Assembly (NCBI RefSeq): GCF_030462475.1
Contig: NZ_JASMRZ010000020.1
Span: 36,483 to 74,643 of the forward strand
Length of the DNA stretch: 38,161 bases
From: Variovorax sp. CAN15
GTDB lineage: Bacteria > Pseudomonadota > Gammaproteobacteria > Burkholderiales > Burkholderiaceae_C
Direction of reading: 5' to 3'
Made by a program: the position numbers and the translations under genes. Shown in pieces: positions 25,993 through 37,177 of this stretch; position 1 is the first letter of the stretch; each line of letters begins with the position of its first letter. Under the pieces are notes generated by a model that searched no databases, was not told where the DNA came from, and saw only the letters and a program-made list of their open reading frames with translations.

Positions 25993-26742
25993 TCAGATCG
26001 CGCAGCCGTCGGGGCCGCAGGCCGGTGCCGGCGCATCCGCAGCAGCCGGGGCCGGCTTCGAGGCTTCGGCCACGGCGGCAAGCTGCTTCTTCCATTCCTC
26101 CGCACGGCCGAGCCATGGGCCGATGTCGACGCGGCTGGCGCTGCCGTCGGGCTGCACGAGCACGAAGGTCGGAAAGCCCTGGCCGCCCGCGCGTTGCAGG
26201 AACTGGCGGCTCTCGGCGATGTGGCGCGAGGTGGCTTCGCCAGACTGACGCTCGAAAGCCGATGCGAAGGCCTCCGTTTCGAAGCCGAGTTCGCCGGCGA
26301 TCGCCTTGAGCACCTCCACGTCCGCGATGCGGCGACCGTCGACATAGTGCGCCCGTTGCAGGCTGTGGATCATGTCCAGCCCGCCGCCCGGGCGCAGCGA
26401 CTCGGCCGCGAGGACGGCGGTGGTCGGCGGCTCGGAATCCATCACCGCGCCGGTGTCGCGCAGCAGTCCCTCGAAGTAGCGCTCGCCGAAGGGCTGGCCG
26501 GTCATCTCGGCGATGCGGTGGTCGTGCGGCAGCACGTAGTCGCGCCACTGCGGTGTGATCGGGCGGCGGTTGGCGCCGGTCATCATGCCGCCGCCGTGGA
26601 ACTCGACCTTCAGGCCCGGCACTTCGCGCGCCGCGTCGACCAGCGGCGCGGCGGCGTAGCACCAGCCGCACAGCGGGTCGAAGATGTAGTGCAGCGTGGC
26701 GCCTGCGCCCGTTGCATCGGCTGCGTCGGTCATTGCGGCCAT
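25993..26742 (-). CDS. DsbA-family thioredoxin-fold protein (FrnE-like)
   Basis: A 249-residue protein with the active-site motif C25-G-W-C28 in YIFDPLCGWCYA and the cis-Pro in GGQGFPTFVL, matching the DsbA/FrnE group. The first residues are polar with no signal peptide, so it is probably cytoplasmic, unlike true DsbA. The C-terminal tail is Ala/Pro-rich and ends in a second cysteine pair (ACGPDGCAI, C242 and C247), which could act as a resolving pair or bind metal. ATG 26742 has GGGAG 8 bases upstream and overlaps the MBL-fold gene by 13 bases, so the two are probably coupled. Confidence 0.87.
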   Translation of the reverse strand: MAAMTDAADATGAGATLHYIFDPLCGWCYAAAPLVDAAREVPGLKVEFHGGGMMTGANRRPITPQWRDYVLPHDHRIAEMTGQPFGERYFEGLLRDTGAVMDSEPPTTAVLAAESLRPGGGLDMIHSLQRAHYVDGRRIADVEVLKAIAGELGFETEAFASAFERQSGEATSRHIAESRQFLQRAGGQGFPTFVLVQPDGSASRVDIGPWLGRAEEWKKQLAAVAEASKPAPAAADAPAPACGPDGCAI

Positions 26743-27617
26743 TTCATTTCTCCCTTGATGACCTTCGCGCCGAGTTCCAGCGAGGAGGCGTCTTCCAGCT
26801 TCGGGTAGCGTTTCTTCATCGAGGCGATGAGCGCGGCCGAGTCCTTGGCCTTTGCCGCTTCGACTTCGAAGGCCTTCAGGTAGTCGCGCGTGAACTTCAC
26901 CGAAGCCAGCGAGTAGGGCGCACTGCCGTTCGCGTTCGGCAGGTAGTGGCCCGGCACCACGGTCTTCGGGTGCAGCGCCTCGATGCGGCCCAGCGTCTTG
27001 ATCCAGTCGCGGCGCGATTCGGGCGTCTGCGTGTCGGCCACCCACACGTGGATGTTGGCCGACACCGGGATGCCGCCGACCACCGCCTTCAGCGAGGGAA
27101 TCCACGCGAAGCTGCGCTCGGGCGTGGGGCCGTCGAGGCCGACGACCTGGATCTTGCGGCCTTCGAGCTCGATGCTGTCGCCGGCCAGCGGCTGCGGCAC
27201 CACCAGCGCCTTGGGCGCGTTGTCCTTGAGGATCGGACCCCAGTGCGCGAGCTTGCCGTCCTTCGAGGCCTGGATGGCGGCCACGGTCTGCGGTGTGGCG
27301 ACGATCTTCGCGTCGGGGAAGGCGGCCTGGATCACGTCGAGGCCGAAGTAATAGTCGGGGTCGCTGTGGCTGATGTACACCGTGGTGAGCTTCTTGCCCG
27401 TGGCCTTGATCTTCCGCACCAGCGCCTCGGCGTCGTTGCGCTGGAACTGGGCGTCGATGAGCACCGCGTCGGCCTTGCCGGTGACGATCTCGGAGGAGAC
27501 CGGGAACATCGACTTCGCGCCGGGGTTGTACACGTCGAGCTTGAGCGGCTGGGCGGCCTGGGCGGTGAGGCTGAAACCGAGGGCGAGGGCACAGGAGAGG
27601 AGGGTTCTGCGGAGCAT
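26730..27617 (-). CDS. Exported MBL-fold protein with degenerate metal motif
   Basis: A 295-residue protein with a signal peptide (RRTLLSCALALGFSLTAQA) and a metallo-beta-lactamase fold. The metal motif, normally HxHxDH, reads H84-S-D86-P-D88-Y89, so two histidines are replaced. A later His in VVPGHYLPN is kept. It is followed by C-terminal helices rich in Lys/Ala. The reduced site may bind one metal or use other ligands. ATG 27617 is chosen because it gives the signal peptide; the open frame to 27809 has no family resemblance. It forms a unit with the DsbA-like gene. Substrate unknown. Confidence 0.85.
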   Translation of the reverse strand: MLRRTLLSCALALGFSLTAQAAQPLKLDVYNPGAKSMFPVSSEIVTGKADAVLIDAQFQRNDAEALVRKIKATGKKLTTVYISHSDPDYYFGLDVIQAAFPDAKIVATPQTVAAIQASKDGKLAHWGPILKDNAPKALVVPQPLAGDSIELEGRKIQVVGLDGPTPERSFAWIPSLKAVVGGIPVSANIHVWVADTQTPESRRDWIKTLGRIEALHPKTVVPGHYLPNANGSAPYSLASVKFTRDYLKAFEVEAAKAKDSAALIASMKKRYPKLEDASSLELGAKVIKGEMKWPQ

Positions 27618-27738
27618 GGCGGTGTTCTTTCCGGGGGATGTGGACGGGTGACAGCGTTGGATGCCGGGAATCTTAGGTTGCGTGAATGGAAACAAAAACC
27701 TGACGATCCACAACGAATAGTTTCCTAATCCGGTCGAA

Positions 27739-28641
27739 TCAGTCCGTGGCCCGCCGCTCCAGATGCGCCACCAGCAGCTGCGCCGAGGGCGACAGCTCTG
27801 TGTCGCCACGGAAGCAGATCGCGAAGCGCCGCCGCGCCCATGCGTCGGTCAGCGGCATCAGCCGCAGCCCGAACGCTTCGGCGAAGGGCCGCGCCACCTC
27901 CGCCGGCACCACGCTGATCGCCAGCCCCGCGCGCACCACGCGCAGCGCTGCGTCGAAGTTGGACACCAGCACCCGGTACACCAGCGGCTTGCCCGCCACC
28001 GCCGCCTCGCGCGCGAGCATCAGCTGCACGGCGCTGAGCGCCGGCATGCCGACGAATTCGTGGCCGAGCACCTGCTCGAAGCGCACGCTCTCGCGCTGCG
28101 CCACCGGGTGCGAAGGGTGCGCGACGATGGCGAGGTGGTCGCAGCGGTAGTCGCGCCGCTCCAGGCCTTCGAGGTCGGCCGCGTCCCAGCACAGGCCGAT
28201 GGAGGCGCTGCCCTCGCGGATGCCGCGCACGATCTCGGGGCTCACGCGCTCTTCCATGTCGACGCGGATATTGCGGTGCGCCGGGTCCTGCAGGAAGTCG
28301 GCCACGTCCTCGGCCAGCGACTCGGCCATGACCGAGGCCGAGGCGAGGATGCGCACGTGCCCGCGCACACCGCCCGCGTAGGCCGCCATGTCGCGCTCGA
28401 TGCGGTTCACGCTGCCGAGCATCGCGCGGGCGTGCTCCAGCAGCGTTTCCCCGGCCGGCGTGGGCACCACGCCCCGGCGCTTGCGCAGCAGCAGCGGCGT
28501 GCCGACGGTTTCCTCCATCTGGGCCAGCCGCTTGCTGATGGCCGAGCCGACGATGCTGGCCTGCTCGCCGGCGCGCGCGATGCTGCGCGTTTCGCAGACG
28601 GCCACGAAGAGCCGCAGGGTGGTGAGGTCGAGGTCTCTCAT
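27739..28641 (-). CDS. LysR-family transcriptional regulator
   Basis: A 300-residue LysR regulator. The winged helix-turn-helix is at residues 3-62 (LDLTTLRLFVAVCETRSIARAG, SAISKRLAQMEETVGTPLLLR). The effector domain follows from about residue 90 (VRGHVRILASASVMAESLAEDVADFL, IGLCWDAADLEGLERRDY, AGLAISVVPAEVA). ATG 28641 is preferred over 28692 because family N-termini begin at DLxxLRxF and GGAA sits upstream. It faces the HMG-CoA-lyase-like operon across 103 bases, the normal layout for a LysR activator and its target. Inducer unknown, probably an acid handled by that operon. Confidence 0.92.
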   Translation of the reverse strand: MRDLDLTTLRLFVAVCETRSIARAGEQASIVGSAISKRLAQMEETVGTPLLLRKRRGVVPTPAGETLLEHARAMLGSVNRIERDMAAYAGGVRGHVRILASASVMAESLAEDVADFLQDPAHRNIRVDMEERVSPEIVRGIREGSASIGLCWDAADLEGLERRDYRCDHLAIVAHPSHPVAQRESVRFEQVLGHEFVGMPALSAVQLMLAREAAVAGKPLVYRVLVSNFDAALRVVRAGLAISVVPAEVARPFAEAFGLRLMPLTDAWARRRFAICFRGDTELSPSAQLLVAHLERRATD

Positions 28642-28744
28642 GGTGTTCCGTTCTGGAATCTGATGGCTTCCAAAATATACATTCTGGATCAAATTGGAAC
28701 TCCTACCATCGGTGCCGTAGTCAGCATCACCACGGAGACAAGAC
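28642..28744. promoter_or_regulatory. LysR / lyase divergent promoter region
   Basis: A 103-base gap with an AT-rich centre. Inverted repeats fit for LysR contacts: TTCC-N5-GGAA (28646-28658) and TTCCAA (28668-28673) with TTGGAA (28694-28699). TATACA at 28676-28681 could be a -10 box of the rightward operon. GGAG at 28734-28737 positions the TTG start at 28745. Confidence 0.5.
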
Positions 28745-29692
28745 TTGATTCACGCCTTCCTGCCGCCGCGCGCGGTCGTCCGCGAAGTGGGCCTGCGCGA
28801 CGGCCTCCAGAGCATCGCGCGGGTGCTTTCCACCGAACGCAAGCTCGAATGGATCCGCGACGCGCACGCCGCCGGCCAGCGCGAGATCGAGGTCGGCTCC
28901 TTCGTGCCCGCCCGCCTGCTGCCGCAGCTGGCCGACACGGCCGAGCTGCTGGCGTATGCGAAGACGCTGCCGGGGCTTTTCGCCTCGGTGCTGGTGCCCA
29001 ACCTCAAGGGCGCCGAGCGGGCCATCGAGGGCGGGGCCGACCTGATGATGGTGCCGCTGTCGGCCAGCCATGCGCACAGCCTCGCCAACCTGCGCAAGAC
29101 GCCCGACGAGGTGGTGGCCGAGGTCGGCCGCATCCGCGCGGCGCGCGACGCGGCGGGCTCGAAGACGCTGATCGACGGCGGCGTGGGCACGGCCTTCGGC
29201 TGCACGCTGCAGGGCCACGTCGATCCCGACGAGGTGCTGCGGCTGATGCAGGCGCTGCTCGACGCGGGCGCCGACCGCGTGAGCCTCGCCGACACCGTGG
29301 GCTACGCCGATCCGGCGATGGTGCGCAGCCTGTTCGAGCGCGCCCTGCGCATCGCGGGCGACCGGCTGTGGTGCGGCCACTTCCACGACACGCGCGGCAT
29401 GGGGCTCGCGAACGCCTATGCGGCGCTCGAAGTCGGCATCACGCGCTTCGACGCCTGCCTGGCCGGCATCGGCGGCTGCCCGCATGCGCCCGGCGCCAGC
29501 GGCAACGTCGACACGGAAGACCTGGTCTTCATGCTGGAGAGCATGGGCGTGGCCACCGGCGTCGACCTGCCGAGGCTGCTCGACCTGCGCGCGCGCGTGG
29601 CCGGCTGGCTCGAAGGCGAGACGCTGCAGGGCACGGTGTGGCGCGCGGGTTTTCCGAAGACTTTCACGGCCACGGAAGGCGTTGTGGCATGA
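28745..29692 (+). CDS. Hydroxymethylglutaryl-CoA lyase-like enzyme (DRE-TIM family)
   Basis: A 315-residue aldolase-type lyase. Motifs: VREVGLRDGLQ with catalytic Arg18-Asp19, the metal-binding His pair in CGHFHDTRGMG, and the lid cysteine motif GGCPHAPGASGN. These enzymes split 3-hydroxy-3-methyl acyl-CoAs such as HMG-CoA or related substrates. The start is TTG 28745, with GGAG 7 bases upstream and no ATG in range. It overlaps the CoA-transferase by four bases. Paired with a CaiB-type transferase it may activate and cleave a branched hydroxy-dicarboxylate (for example a citramalate- or HMG-type acid); that is inference. Confidence 0.9.
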   Translation: MIHAFLPPRAVVREVGLRDGLQSIARVLSTERKLEWIRDAHAAGQREIEVGSFVPARLLPQLADTAELLAYAKTLPGLFASVLVPNLKGAERAIEGGADLMMVPLSASHAHSLANLRKTPDEVVAEVGRIRAARDAAGSKTLIDGGVGTAFGCTLQGHVDPDEVLRLMQALLDAGADRVSLADTVGYADPAMVRSLFERALRIAGDRLWCGHFHDTRGMGLANAYAALEVGITRFDACLAGIGGCPHAPGASGNVDTEDLVFMLESMGVATGVDLPRLLDLRARVAGWLEGETLQGTVWRAGFPKTFTATEGVVA

Positions 29693-30897
29693 GCACGACG
29701 GATACACAACAGAAGCGCCTGCCGCTCGCCGGCATCCGCGTGGTCGAGTTCACGCACATGGTGATGGGGCCGACCTGCGGCATGGTGCTGGCCGATCTTG
29801 GCGCGGAGGTCATCAAGGTCGAGCCCATCGAGGGCGACCGCACGCGGCATCTGCTGGGCGCGGGCGCGGGCTTCTTCCCGATGTTCAACCGCAACAAGAA
29901 GAGCATCGCGCTCGACCTGCGGAATCCGCGGGGGCTCGAAGCCGCGCTGCGGCTGTGCGTGACCGCCGACGTGGTGGCGCAGAACTTCAAGCCCGGCACC
30001 ATGGACAAGTACGGCCTGGGCTACGCCGCGCTGGGCAAGCTCAATCCGCGCCTCGTGTACGTGGACCACGCCGGCTTCCTGCCCGGGCCCTACGAGCACC
30101 GCACCGCGCTCGACGAGGTGGTGCAGATGATGGGCGGCCTGGCCTACATGACCGGCCGCCCCGGCGATCCGCTGCGCGCGGGCACCAGCGTGAACGACAT
30201 CATGGGCGGCATGTTCGGCGCCATCGGCGCGATCGCAGCGCTGATGCAGCGCATGCAGACCGGCAAGGGGCAGGAGGTGAAGTCGGCGCTGTTCGAGAAC
30301 AACGTGTTCCTCGTCGGCCAGCACATGCTGCAGTACGCCATCACCGGCGAGGCGGCCGCGCCGATGCCCGAGCGCATCTCGGCCTGGGCGCTGTACGACG
30401 TCTTCACCGTGAAGGACGGCGAGCAGATCTTCCTGGCGGCGGTGAGCGATGCGCAGTGGAAGACTTTTTGCGACGCGCTGGGCTTCGACGACCTGAAGGC
30501 CGACCCGGCGCTGGCCACCAACAACGACCGCGTGCGCATGCGTCCCACGCTGCTGGCCGACCTGCGCCAGCGCCTTGTTCTGCGCTCGGCGGCGGAGCTG
30601 TCGGCGATCTTCGAGGCGAAAGGGCTGCCGTTCGCGCCGATCACGCGGCCGGAAGACCTCTACGCCGATCCGCACCTCAAGGCCACGGGCGGACTCGCCG
30701 ACATCCGCCTGCCCGACGGCGAACGCGCCGGGCAGATCGCACAGACCACGCTGTTCCCGATCACGCTGGGCGGCGAGCGCCTCGGCGTGCGGCTGCACCC
30801 GCCGACGCTGGGCGAGCACACCCGCGAGCTGCTGGCGGAACTGGGCTATGGGTGCGAGCAGATCGATGAACTGCATGCGAGGTCGGCCGTGGCCTAG
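29689..30897 (+). CDS. CaiB/BaiF-family CoA-transferase (class III)
   Basis: A 402-residue class III CoA-transferase moving CoA between acyl-CoA and a free acid. Seen: the N-terminal GIRVVEFTHMVMGPTCGMVLADLGAEVIKVEP, NRNKKSIALDL, and the catalytic Asp in GTSVNDIMGGMFG. The C-terminal small domain (AELSAIFEAKGLPFAPI, ADPHLKATGG) is complete. Start ATG 29689 overlaps the lyase stop. In the cluster it should form the CoA ester that the lyase cleaves. Donor, probably succinyl-CoA or acetyl-CoA, cannot be read from the sequence. Confidence 0.93.
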   Translation: MSTTDTQQKRLPLAGIRVVEFTHMVMGPTCGMVLADLGAEVIKVEPIEGDRTRHLLGAGAGFFPMFNRNKKSIALDLRNPRGLEAALRLCVTADVVAQNFKPGTMDKYGLGYAALGKLNPRLVYVDHAGFLPGPYEHRTALDEVVQMMGGLAYMTGRPGDPLRAGTSVNDIMGGMFGAIGAIAALMQRMQTGKGQEVKSALFENNVFLVGQHMLQYAITGEAAAPMPERISAWALYDVFTVKDGEQIFLAAVSDAQWKTFCDALGFDDLKADPALATNNDRVRMRPTLLADLRQRLVLRSAAELSAIFEAKGLPFAPITRPEDLYADPHLKATGGLADIRLPDGERAGQIAQTTLFPITLGGERLGVRLHPPTLGEHTRELLAELGYGCEQIDELHARSAVA

Positions 30898-30944
30898 CGA
30901 GACCTGCCGCCTTTTCCAGAAACACAAAGAAGAGAGACAAGACC

Positions 30945-31934
30945 ATGACGAACACGCTTCCCCTCAAGATGAACCGCCGCACGCTGCTCGGCTTAGGCGC
31001 CAGCGCGGCCGCGGTGGCCGCATGCCCCGCGCTCGCGCAGGGCTCGGACAAGCCCATCCGCCTCATCCTGCCGATCAGCGCCGGTTCGGGCGTGGACACC
31101 ATCGCGCGCGCCGCCGCGCCCGCGCTGGGCAAGGCCTTCGGCCAGCCGGTGGTGATCGAGAACATGCCGGGCGCGGGCGGCATCACCGGCGCGGCGGCCA
31201 TCGTCAAGGCCGCGCCCGACGGGCTCACGCTGGGCATGGTGTCGAACAACCACGTCATCAACCCGGCGGTGTTCAGGAAGATGCCCTTCGACGCGATCAA
31301 CGACATCACGCCGATCAGCGTGGTGGGGGCCACGCCGCTGGTGCTGCTGGCCAACCCGAAGCTGCCGGCGAAGAACGTGCCCGAACTGGTCGCGCTGCTG
31401 CGCGCGAAGCCGGGCGCCTACAACTACGCCTCGTCGGGCAACGGCACCATCCTCCACCTCGCGGGCGAGATGTTCATGGACGAGGCCGGCGTGAAGGCGC
31501 GGCACATTCCGTACAAGGGCACCGGGCCGATGATGACCGACATGATCGGCGGGCAGGTCGAGCTGGGCGTGGTGGCGCTGCCGGCGGTGCAGCAGCACAT
31601 CAGGAGCGGCGCGCTGCGCGCCATCGGCCTGTGCGGCGCGCAGCGCTCGCCGGCCGCGCCGGACATTCCGACCATCGCCGAGCAGGGCCTGCCGAACTAC
31701 GCGGTCGAAGGCTGGTTCGCGGTGATCGGCCCCGCGAAGATGCAGCCGGCGGATGTGCTGCGCGTGCACGACGCGGTGGTCGCCGCGTTCAACAGCGCCG
31801 AGGTGCGCGAGGCGATGGACAGGCAGGGCAACGTCGTCAGGCCGACGACGTCGGAGCAGGCAGCGAGCTACTTCCGCAGCGAGGCCGCGCGCTATGCGGT
31901 GCTGGTGAAGAAGGCGAACGTGGTCGTGGAATGA
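30945..31934 (+). CDS. Bug/TctC-family periplasmic receptor (second orphan)
   Basis: A 329-residue Bug receptor with a twin-arginine-containing signal (MNRRTLLGLGASAAAVAAC, cleavage near ALAQG). Mature features: DKPIRLILPISAGSGVD, VVIENMPGAGGITGAA (ligand loop), ADGLTL-like PDGLTLGM, HIPYKGTGP and IPTIAEQGLPNY. ATG 30945 follows AGAGAGAC; an internal ATG at 30969 would also keep the signal. It is 47 bases after the CoA-transferase gene and reads in the same direction. No TctA/TctB membrane proteins are present. Ligand is probably the carboxylic acid consumed by the lyase and transferase. Confidence 0.92.
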   Translation: MTNTLPLKMNRRTLLGLGASAAAVAACPALAQGSDKPIRLILPISAGSGVDTIARAAAPALGKAFGQPVVIENMPGAGGITGAAAIVKAAPDGLTLGMVSNNHVINPAVFRKMPFDAINDITPISVVGATPLVLLANPKLPAKNVPELVALLRAKPGAYNYASSGNGTILHLAGEMFMDEAGVKARHIPYKGTGPMMTDMIGGQVELGVVALPAVQQHIRSGALRAIGLCGAQRSPAAPDIPTIAEQGLPNYAVEGWFAVIGPAKMQPADVLRVHDAVVAAFNSAEVREAMDRQGNVVRPTTSEQAASYFRSEAARYAVLVKKANVVVE

Positions 31935-31942
31935 ATGTCTTG

Positions 31943-32055
31943 CTCCTTCCCCCTTTGGGGGAAGGTTGGGATGGGGGCAGGCCTGTGACGAGGCGCCGCG
32001 CTTCCACGGAGGCCGTCGCACCCCCACCCCGACCCTCCCCCAGCGGGGGAGGGAG
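31943..32055. repeat. Long inverted repeat between convergent genes
   Basis: Arms 31943-31977 and 32021-32055 match at 29 of 35 positions around a 43-base loop. Each arm itself contains a C-run facing a G-run (CCCCC-TTT-GGGGG and CCCCC-AGC-GGGGG). It fills the whole 135-base space between the receptor gene and the convergent HPP gene. Probably a repetitive extragenic element acting as a bidirectional transcription barrier. Confidence 0.7.
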
Positions 32056-32069
32056 AGATGCATCGGGGT

Positions 32070-33200
32070 CTATCCCGGACCGACTGCGCGATACAGCGCC
32101 CGCACGAAATCCGACTGCGTGATCATCCCGGCCAGCCGCTTCTCGGCGTCGATGATCGGAATGTGGTGATGCCCACCCTCGGAGAACAGCGGCACCAGGT
32201 CGACCACGGGCCGGTCGGCGCTGGCCACGCGCACCTGGCGCGTCATGATCTGGCCCACCACCTCGGGCTTGCTCGACATCACCGTGCGGGTCGCGCGGAT
32301 CAGGTCGCGCAGCTTGCCGGCGATGCCTTCGTGGTGCTGCAGGTCGAGCTGGCGGAAGAAGTCGGCCTGCGTGACGATGCCCACCACGCGGCGCGTGCGG
32401 TCGGTGACGGGCAGGGCCTTGATGCGGCGCTCGTGCATGAGCGCCCAGGCCTCCTGCAGCGGGGTGCCGAACTCCACCGAGATCGGCACCGTGGACATGA
32501 TGTCCGCGCAGCTCAGCGTGCCCAGGCGGCGCTTGTACGACTCCAGCTCGGTCTCGCGGATCAGCGATTCGAGGTCGTCGCGGCTGATGTCCAGCACCTG
32601 GTTGTAGCGCGACAGCACGGCGTCGATGTCGGCCTGGCTGAAGCGTGCATCCGAGCCCGGCGGACGCGGCGCCACCTGCACATGCGGATAGCGCCGCCCG
32701 GTCAGCGTGTTGTAGGCCACGCCCGCCAGCACCAGCAGCAGCGAGTTGGTGAAGAAGGGAAAGAGGGCGGCCGGGAAATGCGTGGTGTGCGTCAGCACCG
32801 CAAGCAGGGCCGCCGCGCCGCCGGGCGGATGCAGGCAGCGCGCGCTGAACATCAGGCCGATGGCGCCCGCCACCGCGACGGCGGCGGCCAGCTCGGGCTG
32901 GGGAATCCAGCTGGCGGCCGCGATGCCCACCACCGCCGACAGCGTGTTGCCGCCGATCACCGACCACGGTTGTGCGAGCGGGCTTGCCGGCACCGCGAAC
33001 ACCAGCACCGCGCTCGCACCCAGCGGCGCGATCAGCCAGACCGAGGCGTGCAGAGGCCCGGCCAGCCAGTGCGACAGCAGCGCGGTGATCAGCAGGCCGA
33101 TGCCCGCGCCCATGACCGCGCGCAGCCGCTCGCGCGCATCGACAGTGGTGCGGCCCGGCAGCCAGGCGCGCGCCTGCGTCAGGAGGGCGTCCAGGCGCAT
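32070..33200 (-). CDS. HPP-family membrane protein with two CBS domains
   Basis: A 376-residue protein. Four membrane segments span about residues 28-170, with the HPP motif in CLHPPGGAAALLAV; this family includes nitrite transporters of cyanobacteria and chloroplasts. A linker of about 60 charged residues leads to two CBS domains (about 230-290: ADIMSTVPISVEFGTPLQEA, VVGIVTQADFFRQL; and 312-372: IMTRQVRVASADRPVVDLVPLF, LAGMITQSDFVRAL) that normally bind adenine nucleotides and gate activity. It begins 4 bases after the efflux gene with GAGGG as ribosome site, so the two share an operon. The transported ion is not known here. Confidence 0.9.
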   Translation of the reverse strand: MRLDALLTQARAWLPGRTTVDARERLRAVMGAGIGLLITALLSHWLAGPLHASVWLIAPLGASAVLVFAVPASPLAQPWSVIGGNTLSAVVGIAAASWIPQPELAAAVAVAGAIGLMFSARCLHPPGGAAALLAVLTHTTHFPAALFPFFTNSLLLVLAGVAYNTLTGRRYPHVQVAPRPPGSDARFSQADIDAVLSRYNQVLDISRDDLESLIRETELESYKRRLGTLSCADIMSTVPISVEFGTPLQEAWALMHERRIKALPVTDRTRRVVGIVTQADFFRQLDLQHHEGIAGKLRDLIRATRTVMSSKPEVVGQIMTRQVRVASADRPVVDLVPLFSEGGHHHIPIIDAEKRLAGMITQSDFVRALYRAVGPG

Positions 33201-33204
33201 GCGC

Positions 33205-34440
33205 TCAGCCCTCGTGCGCCACCTTGCGCCCGATCTCGGGCCAGCGGCCGTGCAGCCACACCCATGCGACGAGGCCGATGCCCAGCATGCCCATGGAGGT
33301 GAGCGCCAGCGCGAGCGTGGAGTGCATCACCAGCGGCGCCACCGCGCCGGCCACGATGCCGTTGGCGGTGGAGCCGATCACCGCCTGCAGCGACGAGGCC
33401 ATGCCGCGGCGCTCGGGGTGCAGGTCGAGCACCAGCAGCGTGACCACCGGCACCATCAGCGCCCAGCCGAAGGCGAACACCGCCAGCGGCCACAGCGCCC
33501 ACGCCACATGCGCCTGGAAGAAGGTGTTGGCCACCACGTTGACCACCGAAGTGACCAGCATGATGAGGAAGCCGTCGCGGATCTGCCGCTTGGGCGCCAC
33601 CTTTCCGGCCATGCGTCCGCTCGCTCGCGCGCCGAGCATGATGCCGCCGATGGTCAGCAGGAAGAACCAGAAGAACTGCTGCGGCTGCAGCGCGAGATGG
33701 TCGCCCAGGAAGGCGGGCGCGGCCAGCACGTAGAGGAACATGCCGTTGAAGGGCACGCCGCTCGCAAAGGCCAGCAGCAGGAAGCGCGGGTCGGAGCACA
33801 GGTCCCAGTAGCCGCGCATCAGGTGCCGCACCTGGAAGGGCTGGCGATGGTCCTTGTGCAGCGTCTCGGGCAGCAGCTTGTAGTTGGCCGTGAACAGCAC
33901 CACGCCCACCGCCACCAGGAACCAGAACACCGCGTGCCAGCCCGCATGCACGAACAGGAAGCCGCCCACGATGGGCGCGATGGCCGGCGCCACGCCGAAG
34001 TAGATCGTGACCTGGCTCATGACCCGCTGCGCCTCGGCGGGCGGGAACATGTCGCGGATCACCGCGCGCGACACCACGATGCCCGCGCCGGTCGACAAGC
34101 CCTGCAGTCCGCGGAACAGCACCAGCTGCGTGATGTTCTGCGACAGCGCGCAGCCCAGCGACGCCAGCGTGAACACCGCCAGCCCCCACAGCACCACCGG
34201 GCGGCGCCCGAAGCTGTCCGACAGCGCGCCGTGGAACAGGTTCATGAACGCGAAGCCGAACAGGTAGGCCGAGAGCGTCTGCTGCATCTCTGCAGGCGTG
34301 GCGCCGATCGACTGCGCGATGCCGGAGAACGCCGGGATGTAGGTGTCGATCGAGAAGGGCCCGAGCATGCCCAGCACGGCGAGCAGCACGGCAAGCGCCC
34401 AGCGCGGGGCCTGCCAGAGTTTGTCTGCATCGGGATTCAT
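33205..34440 (-). CDS. MFS efflux pump, Bcr/CflA type
   Basis: A 411-residue major facilitator with about 12 hydrophobic segments. Family marks: the first helix motif [34 protein letters not shown] is split here as [12 protein letters not shown] and [13 protein letters not shown], the motif A loop [37 protein letters not shown] and [12 protein letters not shown]. These are classic Bcr/CflA features. Proton-driven export of drugs or metabolites across the inner membrane is expected; the substrate is not evident. ATG 34440 is preceded by a weak site (GGAG 12 bases upstream). It is the first gene of a two-gene unit with the HPP protein and lies behind the rpoD terminator. Confidence 0.92.
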   Translation of the reverse strand: MNPDADKLWQAPRWALAVLLAVLGMLGPFSIDTYIPAFSGIAQSIGATPAEMQQTLSAYLFGFAFMNLFHGALSDSFGRRPVVLWGLAVFTLASLGCALSQNITQLVLFRGLQGLSTGAGIVVSRAVIRDMFPPAEAQRVMSQVTIYFGVAPAIAPIVGGFLFVHAGWHAVFWFLVAVGVVLFTANYKLLPETLHKDHRQPFQVRHLMRGYWDLCSDPRFLLLAFASGVPFNGMFLYVLAAPAFLGDHLALQPQQFFWFFLLTIGGIMLGARASGRMAGKVAPKRQIRDGFLIMLVTSVVNVVANTFFQAHVAWALWPLAVFAFGWALMVPVVTLLVLDLHPERRGMASSLQAVIGSTANGIVAGAVAPLVMHSTLALALTSMGMLGIGLVAWVWLHGRWPEIGRKVAHEG

Positions 34441-34481
34441 GGAAAGGCAGCTCCGTTGTACTTGTTTGTTGTCTGTCTACG

Positions 34482-34524
34482 AAAAAGAGAACGCCCGCCG
34501 CCCGTATGAGGGGCAAGGCGGGCG
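34482..34524 (-). terminator. Intrinsic terminator of rpoD
   Basis: On the minus strand an 8-base GC stem (CGCCCGCC, 34517-34524, with its complement 34492-34499) closes a 17-base loop and is followed after a few bases by a five-U run (34482-34486). It starts 22 bases beyond the rpoD stop codon. Confidence 0.85.
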
Positions 34525-34546
34525 CTTTGGCTTCAGCGAACCCGGA

Positions 34547-36880
<2,334 letters not shown>

Positions 36881-37177
36881 ACGACCTCGTTACGGCAAGA
36901 AAAGACAAGCGGGATCACAGGCGCACCGCCACGCGGACGGCACCACCGAGCCCGTGCACAGGCACGGACTGGAAACAAATGGGAAAGAGGAACTGATTCC
37001 TCAGCAGGCAAGATGTCGGGCGAACATTTGGTGTGCAGTCCTTGCGGTTATTGACCCTTTCCGCCGGAATCTACCGTTGGAGTGCATTGCGCTAGGGGTC
37101 GGCCCGGAGGTGCTGCTGTCGCTCTTGCCTAATTTCGCCAGTTGCGAAGCCCTACATTATAGCGTGTTGCGCAAATT
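36881..37177 (-). promoter_or_regulatory. Long leader of rpoD
   Basis: A 297-base space between dnaG and rpoD with no credible ORF on either strand. Transcription from the promoter at its right end would give a leader near 270 bases. It contains a perfect hairpin, GAGGAA-TCAG-TTCCTC on the minus strand (36987-37002), and a CCGTGC/GCACGG stem nearby. Post-transcriptional control or a small RNA from the leader is possible; nothing here matches a family I know. Confidence 0.5.
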
